A DNA stretch of 64,000 bases from Pyrus communis (Eukaryota; Streptophyta; Magnoliopsida; Rosales; Rosaceae): positions 9,348,001-9,412,000 of the forward strand of contig NC_084813.1 of NCBI RefSeq assembly GCF_963583255.1, in the 5' to 3' direction. Shown here in pieces: positions 47,111 through 57,830 of this stretch (position 1 is its first letter; every line of letters begins with the position of its first letter). Made by a program: the position numbers and the translations under genes. The notes below the pieces were generated by a model. The model was not told where the DNA came from and searched no databases. It worked only from the letters and a program-made list of their open reading frames with translations.

Positions 47111-47281
47111 TGCAAAATTATGGCTTCTTATATTAATGTGTGGAAAATATTACAATATATCTAGGGTTCGATTAATCCCTATTTAGTAGAAATTCTACCT
47201 TAACCACAATTGGAAATTACATTCCTATAATAATGCTACAATCACGGAGATGATTCTAGATTAATTAAGTCTAGTCTAACA
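47111..47281 (-). mobile_element. Copia 5' LTR, 171 bp (minus strand)
   Basis: Read on the minus strand it begins TGTTAGACTAGACTTAATT and ends CATAATTTTGCA, with TG...CA termini. Next on that strand comes TGATATCATTTG, a decayed form of the TGGTATCA initiator-Met primer site normal for copia. The partner 3' LTR was not found, so this rests on termini, primer site and position. Confidence 0.5.
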
Positions 47282-48425
47282 ATATTGTCGAGTCAAGAGT
47301 TGGGAAATTGTGTTTGAGTGAACACAAGGTTTATTCCCCTGACCAAGAGATGTATTAGGATTATGCAATCATCTCTGAGAGGCTAACCTCTAGACCCAAG
47401 TAATGAGGAGGTTTTTTATCTACATATGAACAACAACAATGTTATCATATGCAACTTTCGTACAAGAAAGTGTTCAAAGATAGCTGGAAGGTGTCTAGTT
47501 AGTAGTTTTTACTTCTCATTTGTGCTCCCATGGTGACCAACGCCAGTTCCCAGCCTTCCACAAGATGCCCATCATCAGCAGCGGAGCTACAGTGGTGGCA
47601 TTAAGTGCCCATGACCGCAACAACTCAATTAATCCTCTTTGTTAATTTGTCTTTTCTCCTATATTTTCTTCTTTCTCCTCTCTTCTTCTGGAAGCCTGAA
47701 CTCAAATCTCCTTTTAAACTTTGTAAAATCTAAGAAAAAACATTCAACTTGCTACACTTTTATTAAGGCATATGTAAAAATCACTCTCCACCTTTGTTGA
47801 CAAAAGATCTTCTCCGTCCTCCTTTATTGTTTGAACTCTTCGTTTTTCCTAAAATAAGAGAACACATCATCGACAATATAAATAGAAGTATGATCAATTT
47901 TTTTGAAGCTTATATTATGACCTCATTATTATAAAATTCTGACTCCGCCACTGCCCGTCAGCAAGCCCAATGTGAAGGAACTAGAAGCTAGCTAGCTTGC
48001 ATATCCATATGAAATGTGAAGTACTAAACTTTTATTTGTTAAACTTGGATTATTACTTCTAGTTGATCATATGTGTTAGCTAGTAGTAGTGCACTGGTAA
48101 TAAACTTTATGCAGAAGACTTGTTTCATTTTGTTGTGTTTTCTGTTAACTGTTTCTTCCATATTATTATGGCGATATGTGCTCGCAAAAATGTGATTTTA
48201 GTTGTCTAGATTTAGAAGTGAGGTGTTTCATGTCCAATGTCGTTGCTTTCGAATAGCAAACTGCTTTCCTGCAAGCCATGGGCATTGCTCAGTTGTTCAT
48301 CTGTGTGTATGCTTATGGCCGTATAGGAATGTGTGAATGCATCTAGATTTACATGATTCATGAACCAAATAATTGATCTTCAATTTCTACTCAAGGTTAT
48401 TATAAAAGAAATTATTTTCATTGTA
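47282..48425. other. Non-coding stretch
   Basis: No gene seen in 1.1 kb. It ends with 'aaattctgactccgccactgcc' near 47935 and AT-rich DNA. Confidence 0.35.
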
Positions 48426-48427
48426 AA

Positions 48428-48790
48428 GAAAGTTGAGATTGTATCATAAAACTAATTGTCAATATGAGAAACAGCTGAATTCTTTTTTTCCCGATGTGGA
48501 TTCATACTCTCATCACGCTCTTGCGTGTGACGAATTTTCAAGTCTAACACGTAGATACCACAAATTGGTGTGCCGTGGAGTATGCATGGTAGTTGGGTTT
48601 TACACATAAGACAACTTGTTCTAATACCATGAATGAAGTTGAGATCCTACCATAAATCAATTGGCAATATAAAGAATTGTCAAATTACTTATAAGCACAT
48701 GTAAAATTCTTTTTTTTTTCCAATTTGAAATTCATACTCTTGACATTTTTAGTTAAAAAAGCTCTATGTAGTGCAAACATCTACACACAT
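48428..48790 (-). mobile_element. Decayed LTR remnant (two partial copies)
   Basis: Two similar blocks, from 48428 and from 48632, share 'gttgagat..ta.cataaa' then 'attg.caatat' and a T-run with 'attcatactct'. 'gttctaataccatgaatgaa' before the second block resembles the complement of a copia primer site. Too degraded to classify. Confidence 0.4.
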
Positions 48791-48889
48791 TTTAAATGTG
48801 AAGCGAATTCCAAGCCAGCTTAACCTTAAGTTGTACTACAGATACAGTATGGCAGACCGCCAGTCTGTAGTCGGATCGGAGCAACAAGT

Positions 48890-49172
48890 GGTTCAACTCG
48901 AAACAAAAGTGTGTCACATGCTTTGAAGTTATTCCTCTCCTCCTAACACTTGGTTCGGCGGTTCAACTCGAAATAAAAGTGTGTCACATGCTTTGAAGTA
49001 GTTATTCCTCTCCTCCTAACACTTGGTTCGGCGGTTCAACTCGAAACAAAAGTGTGTCACATGCTTTGAAGTAGTTATTCCTCTCCTCCTAACACTTGGT
49101 TCGGCGGTTCAACTCGAAACAAAAGTGTGTCACATGCTTTGAAGTTATTCCTCTCCTCCTAACACTTGGTTC
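48890..49172. repeat. Four-copy ~70-bp minisatellite
   Basis: The unit 'ggttcaactcgaaacaaaag' + 'tgtgtcacatgctttgaagt' + '(agt)tattcctctcctcctaac' + 'acttggttcggc' is repeated four times nearly without change; the copies differ mainly by a three-base insertion (gaagtagttatt versus gaagttatt). Confidence 0.95.
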
Positions 49173-49236
49173 GGCTTCGGCTTTCGGCTTTCCGCTTTCG
49201 GCTTTCCGCTTTCGGCTTTCGGCTTTCAGCTTTCGG
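49170..49236. repeat. TTTCGGC / TTTCCGC microsatellite
   Basis: Seven-base units (ttcggct, ttccgct) repeat about nine times directly after the minisatellite. Confidence 0.9.
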
Positions 49237-49942
49237 TTTTTGGGCCCACCGTTTTGACCCTTATTCTACTTTTGTCTTGTTTCAACCCATATTTTTAACG
49301 AGGAAGCAGCGGGCCGACGCGGTTTGCATCCCTCCACTAAACTCTTCCCACACAGAATATTAAAGGTTTTTAAGTCAAGACCAACCAAATAATATTTACC
49401 TAACCTTCAAGTAACTAGCCATCCATATATGACTTCTTACATTTTGTGGCACGCCCATAAGTGCTTTTGGTTTTTATAAAAAAGAAAATGTTTTTGTATA
49501 AAAAATTTAAACGCGTTTTCTCGTAACTGAAAACACTATATTTACTCAATGACTTTCACTAATTATGATAACAACACACGTTTTTTTTTCTATGCATCAT
49601 TGTTTAATTATGTGTATACTGTTGCCCAAAAAAAAAATTAGCACTGCATGTTTTTCTTCCATAGGGATTCCATGATGCAGCTTGGAGAAAATTTTTAGCA
49701 TGTCGGGGACATCATCCGATTAACTAAGTGTCATAATAATATTAATTGAAATTTTTTTTCAAGTTTCAAATGTGCCGAAGTTATAAACAAGTTAATACAG
49801 GGTTCCTTTGCTCATCTCTCTTCAATATTACTTTATGGGCCACTATGGAATTTAGCTGCCCGGACTCCAGAGAGCCAAACCAACTTGTGGCACAGGTTGG
49901 AACAACTTGAACTCTAGAACTCATCCTTTTCCTATGGATTAT
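49237..49942. other. AT-rich non-coding stretch
   Basis: No gene seen. Homopolymer T and A runs near 49580, 49628 and 49753. Confidence 0.4.
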
Positions 49943-50157
49943 AGGGATTCTATGATCGTGATCGTTCATCGTACATCGTACATCGTATGGTTAGTTTTCG
50001 TTAAGTACCATTTATATTTAATTTTAAATTTTGAAATGATTTCTATATTGTATGGATAGTTTTCATTAAGTACTATTTATATTTAATTTTAAATTTTAAA
50101 TTTTGAAATAATTTATGACCACACAATATACGAAGAACGATCACGATTACGGAATCC
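49943..50157. mobile_element. Small MITE, GGATTC inverted ends
   Basis: The left end AGGGATTCTATGATCGTGAT and the complement of the right end AGGATTCCGTAATCGTGAT match for about 27 bases. Inside, an AT-rich segment of 60 bases ('agttttc(g/a)ttaagtac.attt') is directly duplicated. TTA occurs at both outer flanks (49939-49941 and 50158-50160), which would fit a PIF/Harbinger-type duplication. Confidence 0.6.
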
Positions 50158-50324
50158 TTAGAACCTCTAGAAAAATAATTCAACGAGGATCCTTTTCCCT
50201 TTTTTCTAGTTAATCATTACGCACGTGTATTTGTTTTCTTACAGTGTCCTCTTCCTCATTTTTTTTAATCAAATATTATAAATCAAATCATGAATTTGGA
50301 AATAAGAAATGATATTATGTAAAA

Positions 50325-50435
50325 AATAGTGTTATAGATATCACATTTGGATAAGGTTAGCTCTCACTTATGCATGAGCCTATAGTAGAGAAGCGATATA
50401 ATGTGATATGTAAATGTGATATCCCTGATACATTA
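50325..50435. mobile_element. Possible tiny inverted-repeat element
   Basis: 'atagatatcacatttg' near 50335 and 'aaatgtgatatccct' near 50415 are inverted. No target duplication was identified; may be chance in AT-rich DNA. Confidence 0.3.
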
Positions 50436-50865
50436 AAAAATTCTTACAATTATCGACCCAAACAATTAGCATTGAAATCGGCGACAATCATTCTTGGTAC
50501 CAATTTATGCGCAAACCAAAAATGAGAAAATAAAATAAAATTAGTTTTAGTAACTTTCCTAGCATCACTAACCATGAAAATGAATACAACATCCCTAACT
50601 TCTATATGCACGGACTTTTCACAATTACGTAACGTTTTCTTGATTAAAGGAAACGTTTGTTTTGAAAAATGATGTACAACATCAATTTTCTTATATGGTA
50701 GTATTACTAAGTGATTCAGAAAATCAACTATTTAGATATTGCATAGAAACTAATAAAATTTTACAACTGTTAAATTTTACATAAAATTCGTACCATTAAA
50801 TATAGTATAACATAGTATTATAACCAAATTTGTACAACACATAAAATGTATAGGTATTATAATTA

Positions 50866-50985
50866 GGGAAGTGTTATTGGCACTCCAAAAATCTCATTCT
50901 ACACTCATCACAAGTGTATTTTTCTTTCCAAATATAGAAAGTTTGGAATGTAGAATGAGATTTTTAAAGTGTCAATAATAATTCC
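50866..50985. mobile_element. 120-bp MITE, perfect 9-bp duplication
   Basis: Starts GGGAAGTGTTATTGGCACT and ends in the inverted copy (AGTGTCAATAATAATTCC). Inner arms also pair ('aatctcattctaca' with 'tgtagaatgagatt'). TTATAATTA flanks both sides (50857-50865 and 50986-50994). A 9-bp duplication suits Mutator-type mobilisation. Confidence 0.88.
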
Positions 50986-50994
50986 TTATAATTA

Positions 50995-52690
50995 TATGGA
51001 TTATATATATGCAAAGAAAACAGTTGAAAAGGGATGATTTAGACTTAAGATAGATTAAAAGCTAAACACTTTTGTGGAAAAATATCAATTCGTCGTGGGT
51101 TGGACCATGGGCGTCAACATTCAACTTTTGAAGGAGACTAGTGCACAGAAACGCAATTGCAATTTTCTCTAATTAAGGGGAAAGGCCTCCCCCAGATGAA
51201 CCCACGACCACACGAGATCAATTTTCAAGAATTGTGCAGAGTGAGAATCAAAGATGTAATAATTTAAAAATGTGTATGTTACTTTTAGCTGTCGGATCGG
51301 ATAAGTTGAAGAAGATTCAAAATTTTTATACTCTAAAACATTGTAAACTTTTTATATCAAAAAGCGGCCACATTTTCAACATTGATGACACGTTATTTTT
51401 AAAAGAAGATTGGAAATAAACACTACAGATATGGATCCAAAGATTCAAAGAAATTGTGAACGCTCAACATTCGACCTTAATTATAATAGATGGTCATTTA
51501 ACTTTTTTGTTGTACTTTTTTCTTACTATTGAATTAAAATTGGATGTTAAGTGATCATAATTTCTTAAATCGTAAGCCGAAAAACAGGACTCTCTCTCTA
51601 TATATATAATTAAGAATATCCTCTTTTTTATATACGAAGGGATCATCATCGTATCATTCATAGTATGTCATAGTCAACTCGGCCAACTCTTGATCTGTAT
51701 CTCACAATAGGGATAGGGATTTATTAATTTACTTTGCTTGGACCGTGAGCTCTCCAACTTTTGCAGCAATTGATGGGCGGTCTATTGCTATTGGCAACAA
51801 CATGCTAGTTGCTATCCCGTCGCTGCTTTGGATTGGTAACCCTTGGGTAACACGATAGCGACAGGTGGCTAATGAACATCTTCGTCTTTAATCACCGCAA
51901 GCTTAACATAATTTGTAACGCTTGTTACCTGTTGCATTAGATTCAACTCATGTAAATGACGAGTTATCTTACCTTATAAAGAAAACTAAAACTTAGATGC
52001 TTCAAACTCTGATATTGGTGTATGGTGTAAATATAGAAATGTTATTACATTTGAGCTTAATGGCTATTGATTAAAGACAAACACATTGTAGAGGAATTCT
52101 TATACAAAAATAGTTTGTGGTCAATTCATAGAATTTTCTGCTTATAATTGAAATTAATTGTTTATATTATTAATAATTATTTCTGCAAAAGTACTCAATA
52201 AGATAAGAGATCGTTTAGTTATCGAACTGTATAAAAATTATGATTGGAGTCCGTAAAAGTACTTCAAACCGTCTTTTTATTTGCTCCAATTGACTGATTA
52301 AACGACTTTAGTTTTAATTGATTTTTTGTAAATATTACCTTTACAAATTGTTTTATGAGACTAACAATTATGATCACAAGTGCGAATCGATCACAAACTG
52401 TTTTGAGGAGGACTTCCTTCATAATTTTGTGGAGCCAAAGTACACTTTTGATATCGCATTTGTGATGGGTTCACGAAAATGTATTGGAAAAACCATACAA
52501 ATATTGGAACTTAGTACTTCTCATGGTGGAACTTGGGACACTGTTGATTAAATGGTATCACATTTATAATGGATTGAACGGTTCACGAAAATGTATCTGA
52601 AAAAACCATGCAAAATATTGGAACCTGGTACACCTTCTCATATTGGAAAAATGTGATTTAATTTTGGTAGAACATTGGTTGGAAAACCTA
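50995..52690. other. AT-rich non-coding stretch
   Basis: No supported gene. The 77-codon frame at 52318-52551 has no recognisable domain, and its end lies in a local duplication: 'ggttcacgaaaatgtat' with 'ggaa(a)aaccat.caaatattggaac' at about 52468 and again at 52578. Confidence 0.4.
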
Positions 52691-52744
52691 CAAAACTATA
52701 TTTAAATCATTTGAAATTTTCTTTTCTTTTCTTCTTTTCTTTTT

Positions 52745-52953
52745 TTTAAAAAAAAAGAAAAAAAAAGAAGAAGGATCAGTTGGTGGTTTCGAAACTACAG
52801 TCCATCCTTTCGGGGGCCGGAAAGACTCACTGAGGCATTTCAGGCCTCCTCTGGACACCATCGTATGATTCACTATCGCTAAAATCGAACTCAAGACGTA
52901 CCGTATAAAATACTAAGCTGTTATTTGTTCACAATCACTAAACCACCCCATAA
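52745..52953 (-). mobile_element. tRNA-derived SINE, minus strand (candidate)
   Basis: Read on the minus strand: a box A-like GGTTTAGTGATTGTG at 52945-52931, a box B-like GAGTTCGATTTTAGC at 52893-52879 with about 38 bases between, a body, and a pyrimidine-rich tail (ccttcttctttttttt) ending near 52745. These are the parts of an RNA polymerase III SINE. Target duplication not resolved. The tail next to an opposite A/T tract makes a small hairpin. Confidence 0.5.
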
Positions 52954-53386
52954 TAGTTGAAAAGTTCTTTAGTTTCCATACAAATGGAAGCTTTTGGATC
53001 CTTAAGAATTTAAACAAACTTGAGCAAAGCCTTTAGCCAAGAAAATAAACTCACAAAATTTGAGGCAATGCACATAAAAAATCTAGATAAAGACAAATGG
53101 AAACAAAGGTTGGATTATCTCAACAATCTTGAGAAAATTTAACTTTCTTGAGAGATTTTTCAGTGTGATTAGAAAACAGGAAGGTACATCACGTGTTATT
53201 ATACAAATAGTAAGATTTGTGTGTTAAAAAGTCAATAACTTAAAAAATAAAATTTTCCACTATTTATATAAAAACACGTCGTGTACTATTCATGTTCTGG
53301 TCAAATGAAGAAATTCTCAATTTTCTCCTTTTTGAAAGAGAAGGCCAGGGCAATGCCTCTGCATTTCAGCCATGAAATCACATGAT
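52954..53386. other. Non-coding stretch
   Basis: No gene seen; AT-rich single-copy-looking DNA. Confidence 0.35.
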
Positions 53387-53389
53387 TGA

Positions 53390-53731
53390 GGCCTGGTTTG
53401 GTACTGAGGTGATTCTGAAAAAAGCTGGTATCAAAAAAAGCTGGGAGCTGTTTTTGTGTTTGGTAAACATTCAGCTTCAGCTTTTTTTCATAGTTTTGGG
53501 TGAAAAAAAGCCAAAAACAAGAAGCTACAAAACCCAGCTTTGAAAAACCGGCTTTTTTCACATCTGTTTTACATAAAAGTTTACCAAACACTATAATACT
53601 GTTTTTTTTTTTCAAAAGTACTTTTACAAAAAAGTTTACCAAACACTCTGTTACTTTATTTCACAGCTGCTTATTCTCACAGCACGGCAGAAGCAGCTTT
53701 TTTTCAAAGCACAGCAATTCCAAACCAGCCC
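53390..53731. mobile_element. MITE, 342 bp, TGA-flanked
   Basis: Starts GGCCTGGTTTGGTACTG and ends CAATTCCAAACCAGCCC, inverted termini. TGA stands on both sides (53387-53389, 53732-53734). Multiple internal 'aaaagctg' and 'tttaccaaacac' motifs repeat in both directions. A three-base duplication and GG(C/G)C ends fit the PIF/Harbinger (Tourist-like) group. Open frames on both strands are artefacts of its Phe/Lys-rich repeats. Confidence 0.72.
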
Positions 53732-53734
53732 TGA

Positions 53735-55320
53735 GAGTCCTTATGTCAAGTTTACGTTCAAGACAAACCCTAATGCACCTCTCAACGAAAAAAATAAAAC
53801 CCTGCCTACGTTTATGTCAATGTCCCCATGTACAAAAAACCCTTGGTATCTTACAGTGACCCTCGTCACATCATACATCCATTCTCCATCTTCCCTTTCA
53901 GTGGGCTCCACCTCTTTTCAAATGCAATCTTGCCCTTGGATTGCCACATGTCTTGTCAATATCAAATAATCGAATCTCAACCACAAATAAATTTTCTGGG
54001 TAGCTGGACCTTACGTGATTTTCCAATCGAGCATTTCACACATTTCATATTTTTTGTGAGAGTAAACCGTCGATTTTTCTCTTAAATTTTCACTTAATTT
54101 TCAATTTTTTTTAATTTTAATTGAAAAACTAATGACTTAAATTAAATTGTTTTGCCGATTTTTTCCTGTTAATTTTTCATTCATTTTATCCAAATTTCTA
54201 TTAAATGAAAACACGTGCACAACATATAAGGGTAATTCGGTCACTTCGTTCTTTAAAAGAATTGAAGACCTTAGATTTCTAAAATTTTGACCTATGCAAA
54301 TTTGTGTAATTTTATAGCTTTTGTGTCTGAGGTTCTAACGAAATGACGTTTTTGTTCCCAAATGAGAGTCACGTGGTGTGTACGTGATAAAAATTAACGT
54401 TAATTTGTATGAAATCTATAAAAAAACTAACGACAGAAGAGAAATCGGCCAAACATATTATTTGCCTTCTACTTAATTTCCAACACATGCATTTTTATTT
54501 ATATTTAAATAAAATTGAAGTGCTATAGATCAATAACTTGGGCTAGTTATATATAACAATATACTCAACATTTTTATAAATTATAATTTTCTTACATTTT
54601 TTGGAGTTGATGCGAAGTATTTGAGTCTGCGAGTAAGTAATAACTCGTCAACGTAGAGTCCTTATTGTTGAAACCAAAATATTTCTTGCTTCTTCAGCAT
54701 GCTTATAATTTATTGGCATGTGACTTTTAACATTAAAGAAAGCAGTGTAAATGTACATGCATTAGCTAGCTATTAGAGATTAGGTGTCAATTTTCCTAAT
54801 GTCATCTTAAAAATTGATATGCTCCATTATTGATGTAGCGTTTTGTGTCTATACAACTTTTATTAAGGATCATTGTAAAAAAATAATCTTGTTAGAAACA
54901 CTTCTATTAAGTAATAACTTTTTTTAATAATAAAAGTAAACTTGATATAAGTTCAATTTTGTGAGTTGTTATTGGGTTTAATCCACTTTGTTAGATTAGG
55001 TCCATTAACTGATTATCCACATCAATTTTTTTTCATTATCCTTTTGTCAAACTGTGATAAATATCATCCCTTATCATAAGTTTATATTTTATTCAATTTG
55101 ATGATTAAATATAAGAATTAAATATTGTTTCTCATTTTTCCTACTCCTAATTCGTATCTCAATTTTTTCTTCTACCTCCATCAAGTTTAATTAGGTTACC
55201 TAATCTATGTTGTAGGTACTATATATATTAGCATATATACTATTATAGATTTATAAATATATGGAAGATGAAATTTCTTTGAACTATTTTAAAAAATGAT
55301 AGATAGATTAAATTTTATTT
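53735..55320. other. AT-rich non-coding stretch
   Basis: No gene seen in about 1.6 kb; mainly AT-rich with scattered short homopolymers. Confidence 0.4.
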
Positions 55321-55410
55321 ATTTTTGTGACATCCCACATCGCCCAGGGGAGTGATCCTTAAATGTATATTCTCATCCCTACCTAGCACGAGGCCTTTTG
55401 GGAGCTCACT

Positions 55411-55501
55411 GGCTTCGGGTTCCGTAGGAACTCCGAAGTTAAGCGAGAAGGGGGCTAGAGCAATCCCATGATGGGTGACCTACTGGGAAGTTGCTCGTGA
55501 G
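55411..55501 (+). other. 5S rRNA-like block in Cassandra LTR 1
   Basis: The string GGAACTCCGAAGTTAAGCG, then 'atgggtgacctactgggaag' and 'ctcgtg', follows plant 5S rRNA from about position 40 to near the end, including its internal promoter region. It is part of the LTR, not a 5S gene: the 5' part of 5S differs and the block is embedded in the TRIM. Confidence 0.85.
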
Positions 55502-55612
55502 TTCCCAAAAACAAAACCGTGAGGGAATGGTAAGCCCAAAGCGGACAATATCGTGCTACGGTAGTGGAGCGGGCCCGGGAAGTGATCCGCCTCGGGCCCA
55601 GATGTGACAATT

Positions 55613-55624
55613 TGGTATCAGAGC
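55613..55624 (+). other. Cassandra primer-binding site
   Basis: TGGTATCAGAGC, complementary to the 3' end of initiator methionine tRNA, three bases after the LTR end. Repeated in each internal domain (inverted in the middle ones). Confidence 0.85.
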
Positions 55625-56647
55625 CTAACCCTGGTCGCGAGTGTGCTGACGAGGACGTCGGGCCCCTAAGGGGGGTGGATTGTGACATCCCACATCGCCC
55701 AGGGGAGTGATCCTTAAATGTATATTCCCATCCCTACCTAGCACGAGGCTTTTTGGGAACTCACGAGCAACTTCCCAGTGGGTCACCCATCATGGGATTG
55801 CTCTAACCCCCTTCTCGCTTAACTTCGGAGTTCCTACGGAACCCGAAGCCAGTGAGCTCCCAAAAGGCCTCGTGCTAGGTAGGGATGGGAATATACATTT
55901 AAGGATCACTCCCCTGGGCGATGTGGGATGTCATAATCCACCCCCCTTAGGGGCCCGACGTCCTCGTCGGCACACTCGCGACCAGGGTTAGGCTCTGATA
56001 CCAAATTGTCACATCTGGGCTCGGGGCGGATTACTTCCCGGGCCCGCTCCACCACCGTAGCACGATATTGTCCGCTTTGGGCTTACCATTCCCTCACGGT
56101 TTTGTTTTTGGGAACTCACGAGCAACTTCCCAGTGGGTCACCCATCATGGGATTGTTCTAGCCTTCTTCTCGCTTAACTTCGGAGTTCCTATGGAACCCG
56201 AAGCCAGTGAGCTCCCAAAAGGCCTCGTGCTAGGTAGGGATGGGAATATACATTTAAGGATCATTCCCATGGGCGATGTGGGATGTCACAATCCACCCCC
56301 CTTAGGGGCCCGACGTCCTCGTCGGCACACACGCGACCAGGGTTAGGCTCTAATACCAAATTGTCACATCCCGGCCCGAGGCGGATCACTTCCCGGGCCC
56401 GTTCCACTACAGTATTACCAAAGCGGACAATATCGTGCTACGGTGGTGGAGCGGGCCCGGGAAGTGATCCGCCCCGGACCGGGATGTGACAAATTGGTAT
56501 CAGAGCCTAACCCTGGTCGCAAGTGTGCCGACGAGGACGTCGGGCCCCTAAGGGGGGTGGATTGTGACATCCCACATCGCCCAGGGGAGTGATCCTTAAA
56601 TGTATATTCCCATCCCTACCTAGCACAAGGCCTTTTGAGAGCTCACT

Positions 56648-56738
56648 GGCTTCGGGTTCCGTAGGAACTCCGAAGTTAAGCGAGAAGGGGGCTAGAGCAA
56701 TCCCATGATGGGTAACCCACTGGGAAGTTGCTCGTGAG
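56648..56738 (+). other. 5S rRNA-like block in last Cassandra LTR
   Basis: Same block as in LTR 1, with 'atgggtaacccactgggaag' (two changes). Inverted copies are at about 55765-55850 and 56118-56205. Confidence 0.85.
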
Positions 56739-57353
56739 TTCCCAAAAACAAAACCGTGAGGGAATGGTAAGCCCAAAGCGGACAATATCGTGTTACGGTG
56801 GTGGAGCGGGCCCGGGAAGTGATCTGCCCCAGGCGGGGATGTGACAATTTTCGTAGATACATCTATCATAAGTTAAATGTGTTTTATCAACCTATGATAT
56901 GGATATTATATATGACAACATATAAATTGTCTAGTAGCCATCTTTCATGGAAGTGATTAAATTTTCATATTTTAGTATTTAAATTAAATATTTGAGTAAA
57001 GATGCATAAATTAAAAAAAGGTAAATTACACTTTACCACTTCATGTTTGAGATCTATTGCAACTTCATACAACATCTTTAAAAAATTTCACTTTCACACC
57101 TTACGTACTATTTTATTTCAATATAATACGTTCATTACATTTTCCATGCATTGGTCCGTTAAGAGCTGACGTGGCTGCTAATTTTGTGCCACATGGCAAA
57201 AAAAATAATTTTTTATGCATTTAAAATATTATAATAATTTACCCTATTTATAAAAAAAACCCAAACCCACACCCAGATCCCCTTCCTTCCCCCTCACCTC
57301 TCTGCAACCCCCACCCTTTCTTTCCTTGACCCACTTCTCTCTCCACCTCTCTA

Positions 57354-57690
57354 ATGGCTTCCTCATCCCTATCTCTCTTCTCCCCCCCACAATGCCTTAA
57401 GAAGCTCGCCGCTGACAAGGTTGTCGAGTATGTCACATTTGGAATGTTCCTCGACCTCGGCACTGGCTCCATCGCCTTCTTTTGTGGTCTCCAATCTCAG
57501 TGAGCTCCTCAAATTCGGCGAATTGAAGGACATTATTGGAGTCCCGACTTCCAAGCGCACAGAGGACCAAGCTCGCTAGTTGGGTCAACGGTGCCGATAT
57601 GGTTGACCTAAATCTCAATTTGGTCAAAGGGTGTGGTGGAGCTCTGCTGAAGGAGAAGATGGTAGAGGCAGTGTCGGAGAATTTGTGGTG
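57354..57690 (+). pseudogene. Ribose-5-phosphate isomerase fragment captured in the Pack-MULE
   Basis: From an ATG at 57354 the plus strand encodes CLKKLAADKVVEYVTFGM, LDLGTGSIAFF, then after frameshifts NLSELLKFGELKDIIGVPTS, KRTEDQAR, NGADMVDLNLNLVKGCGG and ALLKEKMVEAVSEN. This follows plant ribose-5-phosphate isomerase A, a pentose-phosphate and Calvin-cycle enzyme, over about 110 residues, including the phosphate-loop GTGS and the active-site DGAD (here NGAD) and KGxGG motifs. A TAG interrupts it near 57577, and about 14 residues are missing before NGAD. Closest in wording to the plastid form. Not functional; the fragment has no intron, so it derives from one exon or a processed copy. Confidence 0.82.
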
Positions 57691-57699
57691 CGTTTTTTG

Positions 57700-57830
57700 G
57701 GGTTTTGGATGGGGTGGGGTTTGGTGGGGTGGGGGGGCGGGGGTTACGAGGGAGGTGGGGGTGGGGTGGGATGGGGTGTTTGGGTTGTAGAGAAGGGGAA
57801 GGGCTCGGGGAAGAAGATGAGTTTTTTTTT
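57700..57830 (+). repeat. G-rich tract after the RPI fragment
   Basis: A run of 'ggggt' and 'gggtggg' units (ggtggggtgg, ggggggcgggggtt) gives spurious Gly/Trp-rich frames. Guanine runs of this type could form a G-quadruplex on the plus strand; that is inference. Confidence 0.7.

Larger units (their letters stand above)
37036..47281 (-). mobile_element. Ty1/copia element on the minus strand, multiply invaded
   Basis: Reading from right to left the window shows a copia order: LTR (47281-47111), a decayed primer site, protease region (about 46380), integrase (about 44650), and RT in three pieces (43640-43425, 40374-40160, 37365-37040). The RT pieces are collinear: the first stops at KACLVAKGFH, the second starts at HPGIDFVEMFSLIVK and stops in the VYMAQP region, the third continues HVCRLHKSLYGLKQ to YADDIV and NYFLGL. 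Two long LTRs separate the pieces, and a long-TIR element lies between integrase and protease. The far 3' end and 3' LTR are not found. Confidence 0.8.
55326..56846. mobile_element. Cassandra TRIM multimer with inverted centre, 5-bp duplication
   Basis: Built from a 284-bp LTR and a 71-bp internal domain. Order: LTR+ (55326-55609), internal+ (55610-55680), partial LTR+ (55681 to about 55757), partial LTR- (about 55758-55935), internal- (55936-56006), LTR- (56007-56290), internal- (56291-56361), partial LTR- (56362 to about 56417), partial LTR+ (about 56418-56491), internal+ (56492-56562), LTR+ (56563-56846). Each LTR begins TGTGACATCCCACATCGCC, carries a 5S rRNA-like block and ends GATGTGACA. 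Each internal domain has the primer site TGGTATCAGAGC and a CTAAGGGGGGTGGA polypurine tract. ATTTT flanks the whole (55321-55325, 56847-56851). The 5S-bearing LTR is the mark of Cassandra elements. ORFs here are not genes. Confidence 0.9.

Noticed and set aside
44436..47281. Independent host genes in the minus-strand frames
   Set aside because: Integrase and protease motifs and their order show a copia element.
52318..52551. 77-codon ORF as a gene
   Set aside because: No recognisable domain, AT-rich context, and its end overlaps a local duplication.
55411..56738. 5S rRNA genes
   Set aside because: The 5S-like blocks lie inside Cassandra LTRs, lack the normal 5' part of 5S and are not in a tandem 5S array.
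55455..56869. Similar 68-120-codon ORFs on both strands
   Set aside because: All are translations of the Cassandra LTR in its two orientations.
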